A DNA stretch of 64,000 nt. Source: Branchiostoma belcheri. Taxonomy: Eukaryota > Chordata > Leptocardii > Amphioxiformes > Branchiostomatidae. The translations under genes and the position numbers were made by a program. The DNA lies in NCBI RefSeq assembly GCF_001625305.1, contig NW_017802380.1:1495740-1559739 (forward strand), read 5' to 3'. The notes beneath the pieces are model-generated. The model made no database searches. It was not told where the DNA came from and was given only the letters and a program-made list of their open reading frames with translations. The first letter of the stretch is position 1, and the number at the start of each line of letters is the position of its first letter. Of the stretch, positions 1 through 14,299 are shown in pieces.

Positions 1-577
1 CTGACAGTGACTCCCTGAAACTGTATGTACCAGCATGTTCGTCTTTGAAATCAAGGTAATTTTTTTTTCTAATCTGTGAACCAATGAATTGATTTTCATA
101 GCATTTGAATTTGAACTTGACTGGTGACAGCTAATGCACGTTGCGTGAGGGATGCCGTGAAAAGTTACATGTAATAAATCACACGGACATCTGGCGGATA
201 TCTGGTCCTCCTAGGGGGCCTTGACTCTCATTCTATATTGATGACCATTCCTGCAGGAGTACTAAATTTCATGGTGGGGGTTCAGAAAAGTTTATCAATG
301 TGGCCACATTTCGCTGAAATTCAAACATTCTGCGTCAAATTTAGACCGTTTAGCTTTCAGAGTCATCACTAAGCAGAATTTTTGCAGACTTTCCAACTGT
401 GATAGCCAATTTTTGTATGATGTATGATGATAAATAGTTTTAAGCATAAATTTGATAAAGTGTCTCCAAAGTAGACTCTAGAGAAATCTGAAATTTTACC
501 AGGCTGATTGCTTCAGATGTATTGTTTTTTGGGTAGGTTGGTCTGTAGGTTTGTGTGTATGTTTGTCTGGACAGAGC

Positions 578-684
578 AGGTTGACAGTGTGTAGGTGGGG
601 GAAGACTGACAAGCAGAAAGACAGGAGGTCAAAAGGTCAAACACAGGAAATGGGGTGACCTTGAAGGTCCCAGAATCTGGGTGG
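578..684 (+). repeat. Dispersed repeat (other copies 12092-12166 and 19782-19875)
   Basis: All three share 'ggttgacag', a 'ggggaaga(c/t)tg' block and 'aggtcaaaagg(t/c)ca' with a following 'cttgaagg' in two of them. Moderate divergence. Confidence 0.6.
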
Positions 685-1161
685 TAGCCAGCAGGAATTA
701 GAGGTCAATATAATTATATTTATACTATTATAAGTGAATTCAGGAAGCCAGGAATTGGTTGAGTGACCCTTCAACCCAACATAAAACTACCCTATTAAAG
801 TCCGCTATATGAGTCTTATTGGTTGTCCAATAAATTCACAAAAACCCTTCATGAAAGTCTGACATTTCTTGTTTAATAATCTTTCGCTTTCCAAGAGTGA
901 TTAATGATTCGCTATTTTCATTAGGAAGAAAGCAGGTCTCAAACAATAATTTGGAGGCCAAGTTTGAGGTTTAGGTTTCTTCCATTTACTTTAGTATTTT
1001 GCAAGGAATCATGGGATACCTTCTCATGTGGTCAACTTTTTAAACATGGAGACTGGAATAGGAAACTACTGTAAATTCTTAAAATTTTCGTGACAATGTA
1101 AGATTAAGAGTTTCTTATAGTAACGTTGATGAAGGTTAGGCATCCAGGTAGTAAAATACGC

Positions 1162-1259
1162 CAAAAAAAAAAAAGCAGCTACTCAAGCAACTGGATATGA
1201 TTTTGGAAACGGTCAAATTAGAATCATATCCAGTTGCTTAAGTAACTTCTTGGTGTTTC
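1162..1259. mobile_element. Foldback MITE, same family, decayed
   Basis: Arms gcagctactcaagcaactgg and ccagttgcttaagtaactt, with an inner 'ggaaacggtca' shared with the 51737 copy. Shorter and with a poly-A run. Confidence 0.65.
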
Positions 1260-4200
1260 TTATAGTAACTTTACACTGTATCTTTTTTTTCAGTGAAACA
1301 GAACTATCTACTAGCAATGGGAGATAGCACAATAAAGACATTGCAGATGTATGAAGATTTACGGTACTAATGATGTGATTAGTGATGATTGACGGACAGA
1401 TGGGACTTCTCTCTGCTCATTAGCCAGGAGTATTTGACACGACTCACATGTACTCCCCATCCAAAGTCTGTTACCATAGTAACTGAGTTGTCTGCAAGGG
1501 CAAGGTCATATGCATTTATGTAACATGGATGTCTATATTATAGACAAAAAATGAGAATTTTCATTTATGATGAGGAGTTTTTTAAATTATTATATATTTT
1601 ATGTGATTCAGTGATGAGTGGGCTTAAGAAAGATGAAAGAGGTACAGAGATCTTTTTTTTTTTGAAGGGAAGAAAAGAAGATGAAGAAGAAAAGTTGACG
1701 ACATTATGGTCCTAAAAGTATTCTGATAGCCTTACTAATAGCCTCTGGTAACCTCAAAATAGCTAGCCTCAATAGTAATGTACTCTTTCTACATGTATAG
1801 TCAACTGCATGTGAAAAGAGTTATATATAGAAGAGACACTTGCCATGTTGGTCAGTGTTTGCTTTGTTTCTATTGATAGTGGACACCAAAATATTACCAC
1901 AGAAATGTCAGTTTTAGGAAATAAAATTGAAATTGTGATGACAATCCTTGTTCAGACTCTCAGCTAAATTTTGGACGATTTCGGAGTGAACATTTCGTTC
2001 GTGTCACTTACAGGTATTTGGAAAACGGTGGTTAAGTTTTTGCAAATGTCTGGATGTGCTGTCCTTAGTTTTTCTTTCCTTGGGAAGCTGTCAGGTTTCC
2101 AAGAGATATAAGAGGCAAGGTAAACAGTCCCTGTCATCAAAATCTATCAGCCAGTATGTTTGTTCATATATGGGCTTCCTGTGCCGAGTTTACACTGGGT
2201 CCCCGGCTGTATAGCAGCGTTGTTTAGCCTGTTGCCGACGGTATATTTGGTTTTATTTACACGGACGGGGATGGGTTAGCATTCTGAAAATTCCTTCCCC
2301 CACCAAACATTTCACTTTCCCCGCGTACAAACAAATGAGCGTCCGTCGGGGAAACAAGATGCCGGCCGCCGGGGCATCTCGTTTTGTTGACTCACCGTCT
2401 AGAGTTAGTGGCGAGCTGCGGATTGACAACATCAAGAGAAGGGGGCTCGGATCCCACTCCATCGCACGTCTGTCTCAAACAGATGTCATTCGTAACACCT
2501 ACCTCATACACACATGTTTTCGTACCACGTATAAAAATCGGTACAAGTTATCACCTTCACAAACTCATATTTACCAGGGAGGTCTTTTCCACCGTATCGG
2601 TACTCCGTGAGGCGGAAATTTGAACCCGCCGAAGCCAGGAACGGTGCAGATGGCATTTGCGCTTGGGTTTGTTTTGTTTATTTTTGTCCCGAAGTCCCAA
2701 ATCCCATACCCCGGACATGTGAGTGTGGTGGTGTGTATCTAAGCGTGGGGCAGTAAATACTAGTGGGCAGCACAGGCTCATATTCACTCTCCCAGCTGCC
2801 CTCTTGGGGTAGGGAGGACAGTCACTGACGATTTATTTGAAAAGTTCATCTAATTTTCTTGCGCGAGCTAGCTCAGATATTTTTTGGTGGAAGGACATAT
2901 GGAGCACGTACATGAGGCAAGTGCATTCTCATTCAAAATTTTTAATTTTAATTGCAAGCATAAATTTTATTACTGCATATACCTATGGGTTGGATAATGT
3001 GATGCTATTTTTATTCTTTCAAATTTTAAACATGATTTGTCTCAGAAAAGTGTTCTGCATATCTCAGCCTCAACTTGTGCAAACAGAATGAAATTTTCGT
3101 ATGAAATTTTGTTTGTTATTTTGTTATTTTCATCATGTAGGTATGTAGGGCTGTTGATTGTGTTCCTATTTGCATATTTGGATGGTAATCCTTTTTTTGT
3201 GTGCCAAGGGCTCGTCCATTCAGAAAAAGAAAAGGGGTGGCCTTGAAGAAGATATTTTTGGAAGTAAGAAAAGGGGTGGTTCAAAACTTTTTAAATTTTC
3301 TAACTAAAACAAAGGAAAGGGGGTCTATTGCCAATGCCAGTGTTAGGGCTGGTAAAACCAGGCAATGTTGATACTTGTAGTGTTAAAACATTTGGAGTTG
3401 GTTCTTACAATGAGGAGGGTAGAAAAAGATTGTTCATAAGTCCCCCCTCCCAAGATTCTAAAGTGGAACAGTCCTGAAAAGTAATTGGTAAACGTAAAAA
3501 CGTCTTCACATGCAGGTATGATAAATGTAGCCAAATAAGTGGGAGCATGTAAGAACAAGGGGGCTGACAGCTTGCCGCTTTGGTCTGCGGAGTCAAGTAA
3601 CGTGGCACCGAAGGATCATGGGATAGCCCAGATCCATTGTTCTCGATTGACATGTTTGAGATGTTGGTTAAAGTTTTTGTGGGAGGATACCGTAAACTCA
3701 TTTATTTTCACTGGGACTTTTAAGCTTGACATAAAAAAATTATATAGTAGAGTAGATTGGAAATTTAGTGGAAATGCATATTCGCTAGCCTTAATGAACC
3801 TTGCTTTTCGCCGGCTCCCTAGTTAGTCCACCCTCTTGGGTGGCGGACTATGTAGAGACCCCCTCAGGGTTTCACAGGCTACATATTCGCAGTATTGTGA
3901 TTCCACAGTGGAGAGGTTACAGATAAAACTATGAGAATAAAACTGCCACCAACATTTGAAGATTTACAGTACCCAGCCTGTAAGACAGATACCCCCAAAA
4001 TATCATCAATTATTTTTAATGCAAACTATGAACTAAATCCTTCACGAACGATAATTCAATTGTAATGCCGTTAATGTTGACTTTAATTAGATATTTCCCA
4101 ATAATATTTATATTGTATGATAAACATGCGTGATATATTAGCCCATTTATCATTTGGTGCTGTACTGTAAAACAGTTGTACAAATATCCCTTTGTTATTA

Positions 4201-6300
4201 TCCCCGTACATTATTTGCTTGTTTGTTTCATTGACTACAAAACAGACAAAAGGTTATGACGGATATGAAAGTAATATTTGCACACATGTAATTTGTTTGA
4301 AAACATAAATCTTCAGAAGGCTTGCATTGCATATCTCCATGGGAGAAATTGATTATGTATCACAAAAGCAAATAAATTAGGATGAGCATGTCCAAGAAAA
4401 TAACAAAATAATGCAATACATAAGTAGTAATGTAATAGTGTCTTGTAATGAAATAAGTCATACGAGTCAAGGAATATATGATGATGACGTATATATTAGA
4501 TGGTAGGAAAAATAAGGTACACATTTCTGGAGGTACATAATCAGGGCTAGATGAATAGAATTAGTAATTCGTCATATCTGCATTTTGGATTTTCTCAAGG
4601 ATATTCAATATTGAGTGTATGATTCAACTATGAATGACTTTGCTTAGTATCCTTGGAATATAGAATTAAAATTTCAGCATTCAAAATACACCACTCAAAA
4701 TTGAAAGCATTAATACTTGAAAAGAGAAGACTTCTACTGTACATTTGCATCATTTTTTAATACTTCTGGACTGAAGAGAGTTTTTACTCACTTTCCATAT
4801 CAATAAAGCAGGTAGGTACTGACCGCCATGTTGGTGTCCTGTATTTGCATTTCAATGGATCACAGTTCAAGCTACTACCTACTACCTACCTACAAATATC
4901 AAGCTACATACATTGTTTCTGTATTCTATTCTTCTTGTTTTATACATACACATTATACACACTTACTAGAGGTTATTTGAAAGGGTCAGGATTTCTCGAT
5001 GCCCGAAAGTGCTTGAGCTACGATTCACTGAAATGCAAATTGCAGTGTCTGCCTCCATGTTGGTGAAAATTCTCCATTACAAGACGTGTAATCAGTCTTG
5101 GCAGAGGTTTTCACTTCCGCCCTCATGTCTAGTTTCCTGATTTACAAGTCTAGCAGTGCATGGTGGAAATTTTGCCCAAGTGACCTCCACCCCAACCAGT
5201 CTAGCTCACTTGGAACCTCTCCAAGAAAAACCCATAACAAATGCACTTCGACAAGGCTGGTATAAATGATAATTTTAGTATTCTTGAAATCCTGTCAACT
5301 AGATCTATGCTGAGTTTTTCTTTGTTGAAAGAAAAATAATTTACTTTTTGATAAAAGAATGCATGACTGAAGTTGAAAACTCAGTTGCATGTGTCCTCCT
5401 TGTCCTTCTTACTGTAAATCTTGAAATGTTTACAGTGACATATCAACTGCAAGATCTTGACACTGTAAAAGTGTGTTTCCATTGCATAATTTCTGTATTA
5501 CAGCATTGTTTCAACTGCAAAGTTGAAAGAAACACCACGAAAACCTCCTTTCCCCCTACCTTAAAATTAAGTATGCTTCAAAATAACTGAATTTACAGTA
5601 TCTTAATCATCAACCTATAAGTAAGAATAAAGCCTCACTTAGATTTTCTTTCTGCCCAATAACTGAACTCAGTACAATTATACTTTATTTTAGGAAGGCT
5701 ACCTGTACAGGCTACCCAATTTGGCCAGCCCCCAAGCCGTTAAGTTATAACAAGTTCCTTGGAGTAGCCATGAGTACCCATGTGTGGTCTTAATAATTCC
5801 CTTCTGATGTTCTTAGTCTGTGATGTTGCCAAGCAGTTTTGACACCTGCTGGCTACAAAAGGAAGGACCTGGGAAGGGACCCAAAGCACAACGACATAAA
5901 ACAAATTGGGGAGATGTCTGTATAGACTAGAATAACTACTAGTGTCTGTCTGGCTAGGGTAGAGGCAGGAAGGACAGTGCTTGGACACTGTCTGCATACA
6001 TTTGAATAAATTAGCCTTATGCAAATGAGCTGGCTGGCTGAGGAAGTGGCCATGAGCCTGTTGTGACTTTTGCATAAGAGGGACTGTCTGCATGTATTTG
6101 AATAAATGATATTTGATATTTATGTAAATGAGCTTTGACCAGGGAAAAGTTGTAAAATAACAAGGACTGAGAAAAAGAGTCTACAAATATTGTTACTACC
6201 TTCCATGTACAAATTCTTATATTGATATCAAACTACAAACTACGATAGAGGCGTGAAAGTTGTCATCAATAATGACTTTTGTTCCTGGTTTTGGGGTTAC

Positions 6301-7080
6301 CTTGTTATTTGTGACGGACACACCGTCTGAGCGGTTAAGATATTTCCCCCGTGGTCGTCCCAAGATTGATTCCGTGGCCACACCGATTGGCCATAAAAGC
6401 TTTGGTATCGGGAATCCGACATTATAACCAATCAGTCGGTAAATGGCGGCGGTGACAAGGCGTTAGCGTCAACTGGATCCGATGTTTTTAAACAGGAGAC
6501 GGTCATGCGAAGAGAAGGCATGCCCGATTTGGTATTCTGCTCGCAACGGCGGCAAAATTGGTGCGATATTGATCCGTCCTCAATGAGACAGGTGCATCTG
6601 AAAGTTTTATTTTTCCATCCATAATCAGAGAGATATTTACGACAGCGGGGAGAGGATATTGGTTTTCATATCATGAATGCAAGCCGAGCAGAAATGGCAA
6701 ATGCAATCATGGCTAACAAAAAAACCCTGCATTTGTTTACCGTCGTCTCAGAGATCCCATGCTATGTGTTAAAACCCCCATGGGAGATTACGGTTTCTAA
6801 CGCTGTTGTTTGGTCTTGTTTCATATTCATTCAAACAGGCCGGGACACCTGCCCCCCCTGCGCTTGTTTGTGTTTATCGTTACTTTGTTTTGGGGTAGGC
6901 CGGATTTCACCAGATTTATTTTGCTGGCAACAACATCAGAGGGGGCTTTTGGACACCCCACCTTCCCCATTCATTGCCTTGTTTATCCTATCTGGGACCC
7001 GGGTTCGGACGGTAATGCCGCAACTTTGAAAGCTATTTTGTATGCCGGCGTGTTTGGGCGTGGATCGATCGGCTTGTAAT
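6301..7080 (+). promoter_or_regulatory. Promoter-like GC-rich island upstream of FoxP
   Basis: Contains an inverted CCAAT (ATTGG 6386-6390), a CCAAT (6428-6432) and a YY1-type aaatggcggcgg (6441-6452) within 70 bp, followed by a donor-like gagacag|gtgcat at 6590/6591. This could be a FoxP start site with a 5' UTR exon about 16 kb before the ATG. The open frames here (6673-7079) look like chance. Confidence 0.3.
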
Positions 7081-7860
7081 CAAAGGCATTATCCCAACAT
7101 GTGCATTTAGGAAAATTGTTCTGGATGCCCTTTTGGACTTGGCCGAAAATTGTTGACCATCAGCCAAGGGTAACTACTAAGTAGACTGCATTTCTGCAGC
7201 AGAAAAAAGAAGAAGGGAAGAGAAATTTTGGATTGCTGAATTGGCAGGGATTGGTATTGTTGTAGGTCGAACAATAACTACAATAGCAGACAGGGTAAGT
7301 GGGCATGTTGAATTATTTATTTGTTTATCGCTTGCTCTTTGCTTTAGGGCGTTGACTGTGCATTTGACAGAAAAAAAATTGGCAAAATGTCGTCAACGAA
7401 AAATGTGATTGCAGACGTTGGAAGTCAACAACAGTTGTTTGTGTGAATGCCTTGTTTGTTTGTTTCACGTCGTTGATTCGTGTACTGGATTGCAGGACGG
7501 ATTTGATTTTGAGGTGAGTCGTGTGTGATAAAAAATTCATTGTTGCTTTCAGACTGGGTTATATCATCAACTCACCTGGCTAAGGTTGTTATGTCTGTAA
7601 AATTTTAGATGTGTTTTTACTTGCATTTGTCAGTGTGTTGGTAGAGTATACCTACAAAAGTTAAACATTTTTGTGGGTTTTTTTTGTGAATAGGCATTGG
7701 CATAAGGAAATAATTTGAGAAAAGATCAGTGGTTAAGAAACTAGGTATTCTATGAAATTAGAGGATATTTTTTATTACATTGTATGTCAAGCATTTTTAG
7801 TGTAGCATATTTTGCCACAATATCTAACTTGAAGATGTTTCAGAAAATTTGCTCTAACTT

Positions 7861-7933
7861 CTAAGGCCACTCCCGATTCTGAGATTTGTTGTCAAAATCG
7901 GAGAACCAACAAATCAAATTGGTGTGGCCTTAG
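7861..7933. mobile_element. Compact foldback relative of the 43547 MITE
   Basis: ctaaggccactcccgatt pairs with aatcaaattggtgtggcctt around a short loop. It shares 'gagaaccaacaaatc' with the larger element. Confidence 0.6.
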
Positions 7934-10307
7934 GCTTGCAGTTACTTGTGCTTTGATCAATCCATACTTCATAGTTATGCACTTCCAATGTGCTTGATGT
8001 TGTTTAATAGCCTGAAATGAATGGTTTGGCAGAAAATTATGGAATTTGCATATGTCAAGGTTTTGGCAATGACATTTGGTGAAGAGAGGGGATTTGTAGT
8101 AAATGGCAACAAAGAACTCAATCGATATGCATTCTACAAGCCTCATAACCTTCCATTTGCGACAGTTTACAAATAAAATAGCAAATGGTGTTTATCATTC
8201 ATAGCAATATAAAAGTAGTTAAATATATCTCGAAGAAAACAGTATTGACTTTTGAAAATTAAGAAAACTTCACTCTTGCTTGAGTTTAGAGATACATCTT
8301 TATACAAAGATGACAATCAATAAGATAATATTGAGGCTTCATGTATAATTCACAAATGATTCATCGGCCAAACTTATTTAGGTACACAGTCCTAGTTGGT
8401 ACCCACCCCTATACTGTAAGTGTTGTAGTGATGGAGGCATGCACCAACAAAACAGTTGGTCTAAAGCAGTCCATAATGGTGTTTGTGGGGTAGTGTCTAA
8501 CTTGTGGAAGTTAACTTATAAATCTTTTCAATTTTTGCTTCATCACAGATATTGAGTGTATATTTTTGACATAATTTGTAATGAGAAAATGTGAGTATAG
8601 CTTTTTATTTATGATGTGTCAAAATTTTATTGGGTTGTTTGAAAGACTAATATTTTTGATAATTTATGAAATATTTCTGGTAATGATGTTTTATTGCCAT
8701 AATTTCTTTAGGTTTAGACAAGTGTTCTGGCTTAGCATATATTGTTGTATATTTATTTTCTGCAAAACAAAATATTATATGTTTGTCAGCTAATTTCTGA
8801 TCTAATATTTTTGGTTACAGAAAGTCAAAATAGTTTGTCATGTCGATTGAAAGGAGCAGATGATTCATTGTCAATTGTGACATATCCAGAATGCCCCAGG
8901 CATCAAATTAGATTTATTCTGGTCAGTCCCCAAGCAAGCCTGATGGCCCTCCTTTATGGGTCCTTTTCATTGGCCACTAGAGGGCTCTTAGCATTCCCAA
9001 TAGAGTGATCCCCTCCTCTGTTAGATGCGGACAAGGACAAGCGTATCCAGCCTTGGCCTTCTCGGCTTATATGGCAGCGGCATCGTTATTGTATTCATTG
9101 GGACAGGTCATCTTGGGGGAATCCATGTAGGATGATAGGGGGAGGGGGGATGTATCTGCGTAGAAGCATTTTCCCTCTGTTTTTCAAGACAGATTTAACA
9201 AAATTTATCTATTTACATTGTGTAAAATTTTAAAATTGGAATGGAAATGCCTTGTGGACAGTATGGCTGTAGGTTGCATGTAGAATATTTGTTTCAGAAT
9301 TCATCGTAACCCTCTCTTAGCGATTACTCGCAGACCATCCCTCCAGGCCTCATAGAAATCAATTAGCGTATACGGCCTCGGACAAAAGGGCCCGCAGTTA
9401 CCACTCGATGCGCAGTGAAAGGGATTTTTGCACCTGGGCCAGGGCTATTTACCAATATGTCCCAGGGTAATAGGGGTTAATGAAGGGAATGGGAAGGGCA
9501 GTTTTGATGTACAGTTTTTGTGGGATTGAAGTAGGCAGCTGCAAAAATTGGAATTTGTTTAGTCTGATGAGAAGGGAAACATCTGTGTGGATTTAGAAAA
9601 CTGGAGGCTGGTGTTGTTGGAGAGGCTGTCTTGTTTTACCTCAATATTTAGATTGAAGGTTTGGTGTATGGCGAAACGTTTCATTGGAGGTTCAAAGGAG
9701 GGTTTTTATAAAGAATAGTTTTAGTTTTAGATGAGAAGTAAATTGGAAGTGATGGCTGATTATTTGTAGTTGCTTCAACAGCCAACTGAAAATTTTTAAT
9801 AAACCAAATTGTTTTCAGTGTTATTTTTCTGCAATGACCTCGCTACTGCTACATGTAAATCATGACATTGCAAGTATGCATTTCTGATACTGTACTGCAG
9901 AAAAGTTTTAACAACTAAATTACTGAATTTACAGTTACAGTACAAAAGTTCAAGTTCATCCCGAGGCAACTCAACACAATTTTTTAATTTCAAAATCTGA
10001 TCCTACCGGAGAAAAGAAAATGTTGATGCTAATTTGACAGTTTTACATGTTTTCTCTTTGGGGGGTGGGGGGTATTTGTGTATGCATTAATCACCTAAAT
10101 CACCAAAAGCCACACCCCCTACATCTGACTTGGTAGAGTCCACCAGCTTTGAGCCATCTTTCAACAGTTTCTCCGTTACACAGTCTTCAAGAGGAAGTCA
10201 AGACCTCCTTAAAGTTCCACCTCTGGTAATAATGTGTGGGGTCTGAGGAGAGGTTAATCCTTCAGTCAGGCAGTTATCACTGCCAACATTCAATCTGGAA
10301 CGTCTAT

Positions 10308-10493
10308 TCTTCATCTTCTCAAAAGATACTGTAAGTGGCAAGATGGTCTTATGCTGAAGGTTGTTGCCTTAGAAGTTAGAGACTAAAGGTTTTGGGTTTA
10401 GTCTTCATTTTCTCAAAAGATACTGTAAGTGGCAAGATGGTCTTATCCTAAAGGTTGTTGCCTTAGAAGTTAGAGACTAAAGGTTCTGGTTTT
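10308..10493 (+). repeat. Tandem duplication, period 94 bp
   Basis: 'ctcaaaagatactgtaagtg' occurs at 10318 and 10412 and the rest of each unit is nearly identical. It directly precedes the SINE-like sequence. Confidence 0.85.
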
Positions 10494-10705
10494 GGATCCC
10501 TAGCAGGCCCTAATGTTGTGTTCTTAGGAAAGGTACTTAACACCTATGTCCTCACTCGACTCAGGTGAAAATAAGTACTGTACCTAGCTTTGGTTAGGGA
10601 TGTCCTCTCAGATGGGACGTAAAGCCAGAGATCTCTCATTTAAGGAGAGCCACACCTCAAACACGTTGAAGATCCCGCCACACACGAAAGTAGTAGGAGT
10701 CTCTG
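10494..10705 (+). mobile_element. SINE-like sequence
   Basis: Contains 'ttggatccctagcaggccc', 'ttaggaaaggtacttaacac', 'cctcactcgactcaggtg' and 'gatgggacgtaaagcc', a layout typical of tRNA-derived SINEs in lower deuterostomes. The duplicated 94-bp unit to the left may be its tRNA-like head. Confidence 0.5.
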
Positions 10706-12091
10706 TCCTGGCATGAGTGGATCAAACCTTACAGTCCGGTCTTGTGCAGCTTGTATACTGTACAGAACTGGTGTGTGGAGGCAATTTACCAGTTATGCAA
10801 AACAAACAAACAAAGATTGCTTCATCCTTGTCAATGATGTGCAGATTATGAATATTCTGCATTTGCGAAATGAACGCAAAAAAGTTTTTATTTTCTTTGC
10901 AGTTCTGTCATTAAAAGGAATTTCTAAACATTCCAAAAACCAGGATATCAGTTGGATATTCTCTGTCATATTGCCTAAAGGAACTGTAAAAAACAATATC
11001 TGCTTCTCCAGACCACCTGCGGTTCGGAGATGAGTGTCGAAAATTACTTTACGCTTTCTGCTCGCGTAATACGCAAATACCGAATACCTGCTGTTTTTGT
11101 ACGAATAGCCGCAATACATGTATTATATTCTATGATGCAGCATGTTCTGAATTTTTTAGTTGCAAAATTATAGGAATGTTTTCTACTTGAGCACTACTAA
11201 AATTTTTTTCCTCAATAACTAAATAACGTATATTTTTTTTGCCTTGCCATTTTGTCTGTGTGTTTTTTCTGAATACAAAGTAGTATGGGTAAAAATGTCC
11301 TGTGCATTTTGTATATTGTGAGGAAGTCTGCCATCTTTGATTGCCTTGTTTTGAATCTGTTATTTAGTAGAATATTCTAACAATTTCTTGTGTGAAAAAC
11401 TAGGAGATCATTTTCAGACCTTAAGCAGCGATCACCATGGTTACTTACCGATCGTCTGTTTGAAATAAGACCAACCTCATTGTAAGCTTGTCAACTATAA
11501 TCTTTTAGGATGCGTTCCAAAATTATGCCATTATGATATGACTTGATAAATAGCCTCGTCCTAACTAGTTTGTCCTTGTGCTAGAATTAGGAGACAAATA
11601 TTACATGCAATATAATTACAACGCTCAAGGGTGGATTAATTTTGAACGTTGATTAATATTGAAAAAGACAGGAGATTGTCCCAATATCTGGGTAAATTAA
11701 GATACACATGAAGGAGAACGACTGTGCTGACCTTGTAACTTTTAGTTTTAGTGTTATTCTTTTATTACTTCTTGATGCTTCTTCACAAATTTCGCAATGG
11801 TATATTTTTTATGTCCTCCAAGCAGATGTTGGGAGGAAAAAATGTGTGGCGCCATCTTGTACTTGACTTCTAACCAGAAGAGGTTTTTACTTTTCAGTTA
11901 CATTTTTACATTTCTTCATATCTTCCTCCCCATGATTGATTCTACAGTAGGTATGCAAGTATTGTTTTGGGTGTCTCAGCTATTACAAGACGTGGTGATG
12001 GCAAACTCAAGTTATTTTCAACTTATTATACACCAACACAGGAGACAATACAATACTCATATGTCTGTGTGTCTGTTAGTCCACACTGAGA

Positions 12092-12166
12092 AGGTTGACA
12101 GCACTTGGGCTGAGAAGATTGACAGGCAGAATAAGAGGAGGTCAATGGTTTCAGAATCTGTCCTGG
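12092..12166 (+). repeat. Dispersed repeat, second copy of the 578 family
   Basis: Contains 'ggttgacagcacttgggc', 'gaagattgacaggcagaa' and 'aggaggtcaa'. An open frame across it is a chance frame. Confidence 0.55.
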
Positions 12167-13686
12167 ATCTTGCAATAATTCACAAAGTCTGAAGTATTAA
12201 ATCTCATGTTTGCCTTATAATGAACTTCCTTCAAAACTTCCACAGTTAACAAGGCAACATCCATCTTTGACAATTGGTTGCAATTACGAAGCTGATTGTG
12301 TGCACAAATTGTGATGGATTCATTTCAATTTCAGTGTTGAGAGCAATGGACTTGAACTAGATGTATATTGGAGTTTTAAAGGCTAATTTATAGAGAGTGC
12401 AAACAAAATGTTGTGACTTCCTTTGTGCAAGAAATGAATACTAGAATTTGTTGTAAATTATAATAAAATATTATGAGTATTTGAGGGAGTTGTAGTTTTT
12501 TAAAGAATAATTTTAACTGACGGTCGAATGTGCAGCTATATAATTGCAACAGCTCAAATACAAGGCCAATGCTTGGAGAGAATGTATACAAAATGCTGTG
12601 CTGTATTATCCGCAAGAAAATATCAATGAATATTGGAATGTCATGTAAATTTTCAAATAATAATCTTAACTTCTGGCTGAACATACACAAACGCTACAGC
12701 TAGAAGATTGTGACAACTCAAAAATGCATAGTTGCACCACAAAGCCAGTGCGTGCGGAGCATGTATACAAAATGTTGTGCCGTATTTTATGCCAAACTGC
12801 GACAAACGAATCCGAGGAAAGATGTTTGCAACACGAGCAACATAAACAGGCCGCGAGACAGCTGTCTCCGCATTAAATACCCCGCGTACACAAAGAACAG
12901 GTGTTTGGTACCTCCTTACGTTACCTCTCCAGCAAATAGTCTACAATACCTGAGTGTTTATCAAACAGGGCAGTTGTACACAGACTGTGCTGGCATATAT
13001 TGGGGGTGGTATATAGCTTGTTGACAAGGGCAAGGACTTTAGCATGGGATTTAACTTAGGGAGGCGACTGGAAGAAATCTGAAGAAAGGGGGAACTAAAG
13101 TTGCCTTGAGGAAATGCAAGTGCAAGTGATATTTATTATTTTTTGGCTGTGAATTTTGCAGATGTTGTCTGTCAATGTACATGCATGTATTTGTATTTGT
13201 TTTTGAGTTCCTTTTTTTTATTGCATGGCCCTTTTAGTACAGATTTTTATTCTCATATATTAAGGATTTGTGTTTTACTGGATTTGGGATTTAATAGGAT
13301 TTACCGGGATTTGGGATTATGACTTTGGAATAATGCTTTTCAAATGACAACATTAACAGCTGTAGAAATCTCTAAGCTGCAAATGATTATAATTGCTAAA
13401 AGATCATTGAGACTTAATTCCTGACTTAATGTTTCAACATTAACTTATGAGTGTTGAGTTTATAAGAAGTATGCATATGTCTCAGTCGCAAAATTTCATG
13501 GCCTCACCGTAAAATTTTCAGGATATTTATAAATTACTGTCATAATGATAAAAGTAGGGAGATGATTAAGTATGTTTTATCTGAATTAAAAAGACCAGCT
13601 TCATATAAGGCCCATATTGCCATTGATATACATTCAACCCTGTACAAGTGACCACCTCTATGTAAGGACCCCCTGGTCATTGATAT

Positions 13687-13880
13687 ACAGTCAAACCTGA
13701 ACTAGTAGTGACCATCTCTGTATGACTCTATGAGGGCCACCTGGTCACTTTCAGATGGCTCCTTAGATAATTTTTCCCATTGACCTAAGGATCAAGAATC
13801 CTGTCTATAGTGGCCACCTATCATCATTTTCTTCATGTCACTTGAGTGGTCAGTGACTCACCATAGACAGGTTTGACTGT
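13687..13880. mobile_element. MITE with 13-bp terminal inverted repeats
   Basis: Begins ACAGTCAAACCTG and ends CAGGTTTGACTGT, a perfect inverted repeat. The inner sequence has 'gaccatctctgtatgactct' and 'ccacctggtcact'. A partial copy abuts it at 13628-13680 and a decayed copy is at 54386-54562. Confidence 0.75.
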
Positions 13881-14299
13881 GAGTGTAGTGCCATATGTTG
13901 TTTTTGTTTGTTTGTTTGTTTGTTTGTTTTTGAGGTTGTTGGTGGTTCTCTAGAAATTCGGTCGATGCAAAAAAATTTTAAGAGATTTGGGGAAAACCAT
14001 AACAAAAAGCAACAAATATTTCATCTGTCTTTATTACCATCCTATATTTACAGGCATCATCTTATCATCCTAAAAAAGGCACGATTTTCAGTGTGACAGG
14101 TTGACCGTTTGCCCCGGCACGTGGAAGGTTAAACTGTAGTTTATTAGTCAGGAATTTGTCCGGCCAAAGTGGCAAATTAGATGTAAATAGGACTGCAAGG
14201 AAAATTTGCCTTGTTTGTTTTTCCTTTAAATTTCAGCCCCCGCTTGGACATTTAGCTGTACTGTTGTTAAAACAACCCAGAGTTCCTCCTAGATGAGGT

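Larger units (their letters stand above)
1..6300. other. Non-coding DNA, left end
   Basis: No exon recognised. Mostly AT-rich; a GC-richer patch at about 2180-2480 could be a conserved non-coding element. It holds a foldback repeat (1162-1259), a dispersed repeat (578-684) and a short duplication near 5985-6140 with an octamer ATGCAAAT (6019-6026). Confidence 0.6.

Noticed and set aside
11797..12192. 131-codon + strand open frame
   Set aside because: It runs through a dispersed repeat, has no domain likeness and no codon bias.
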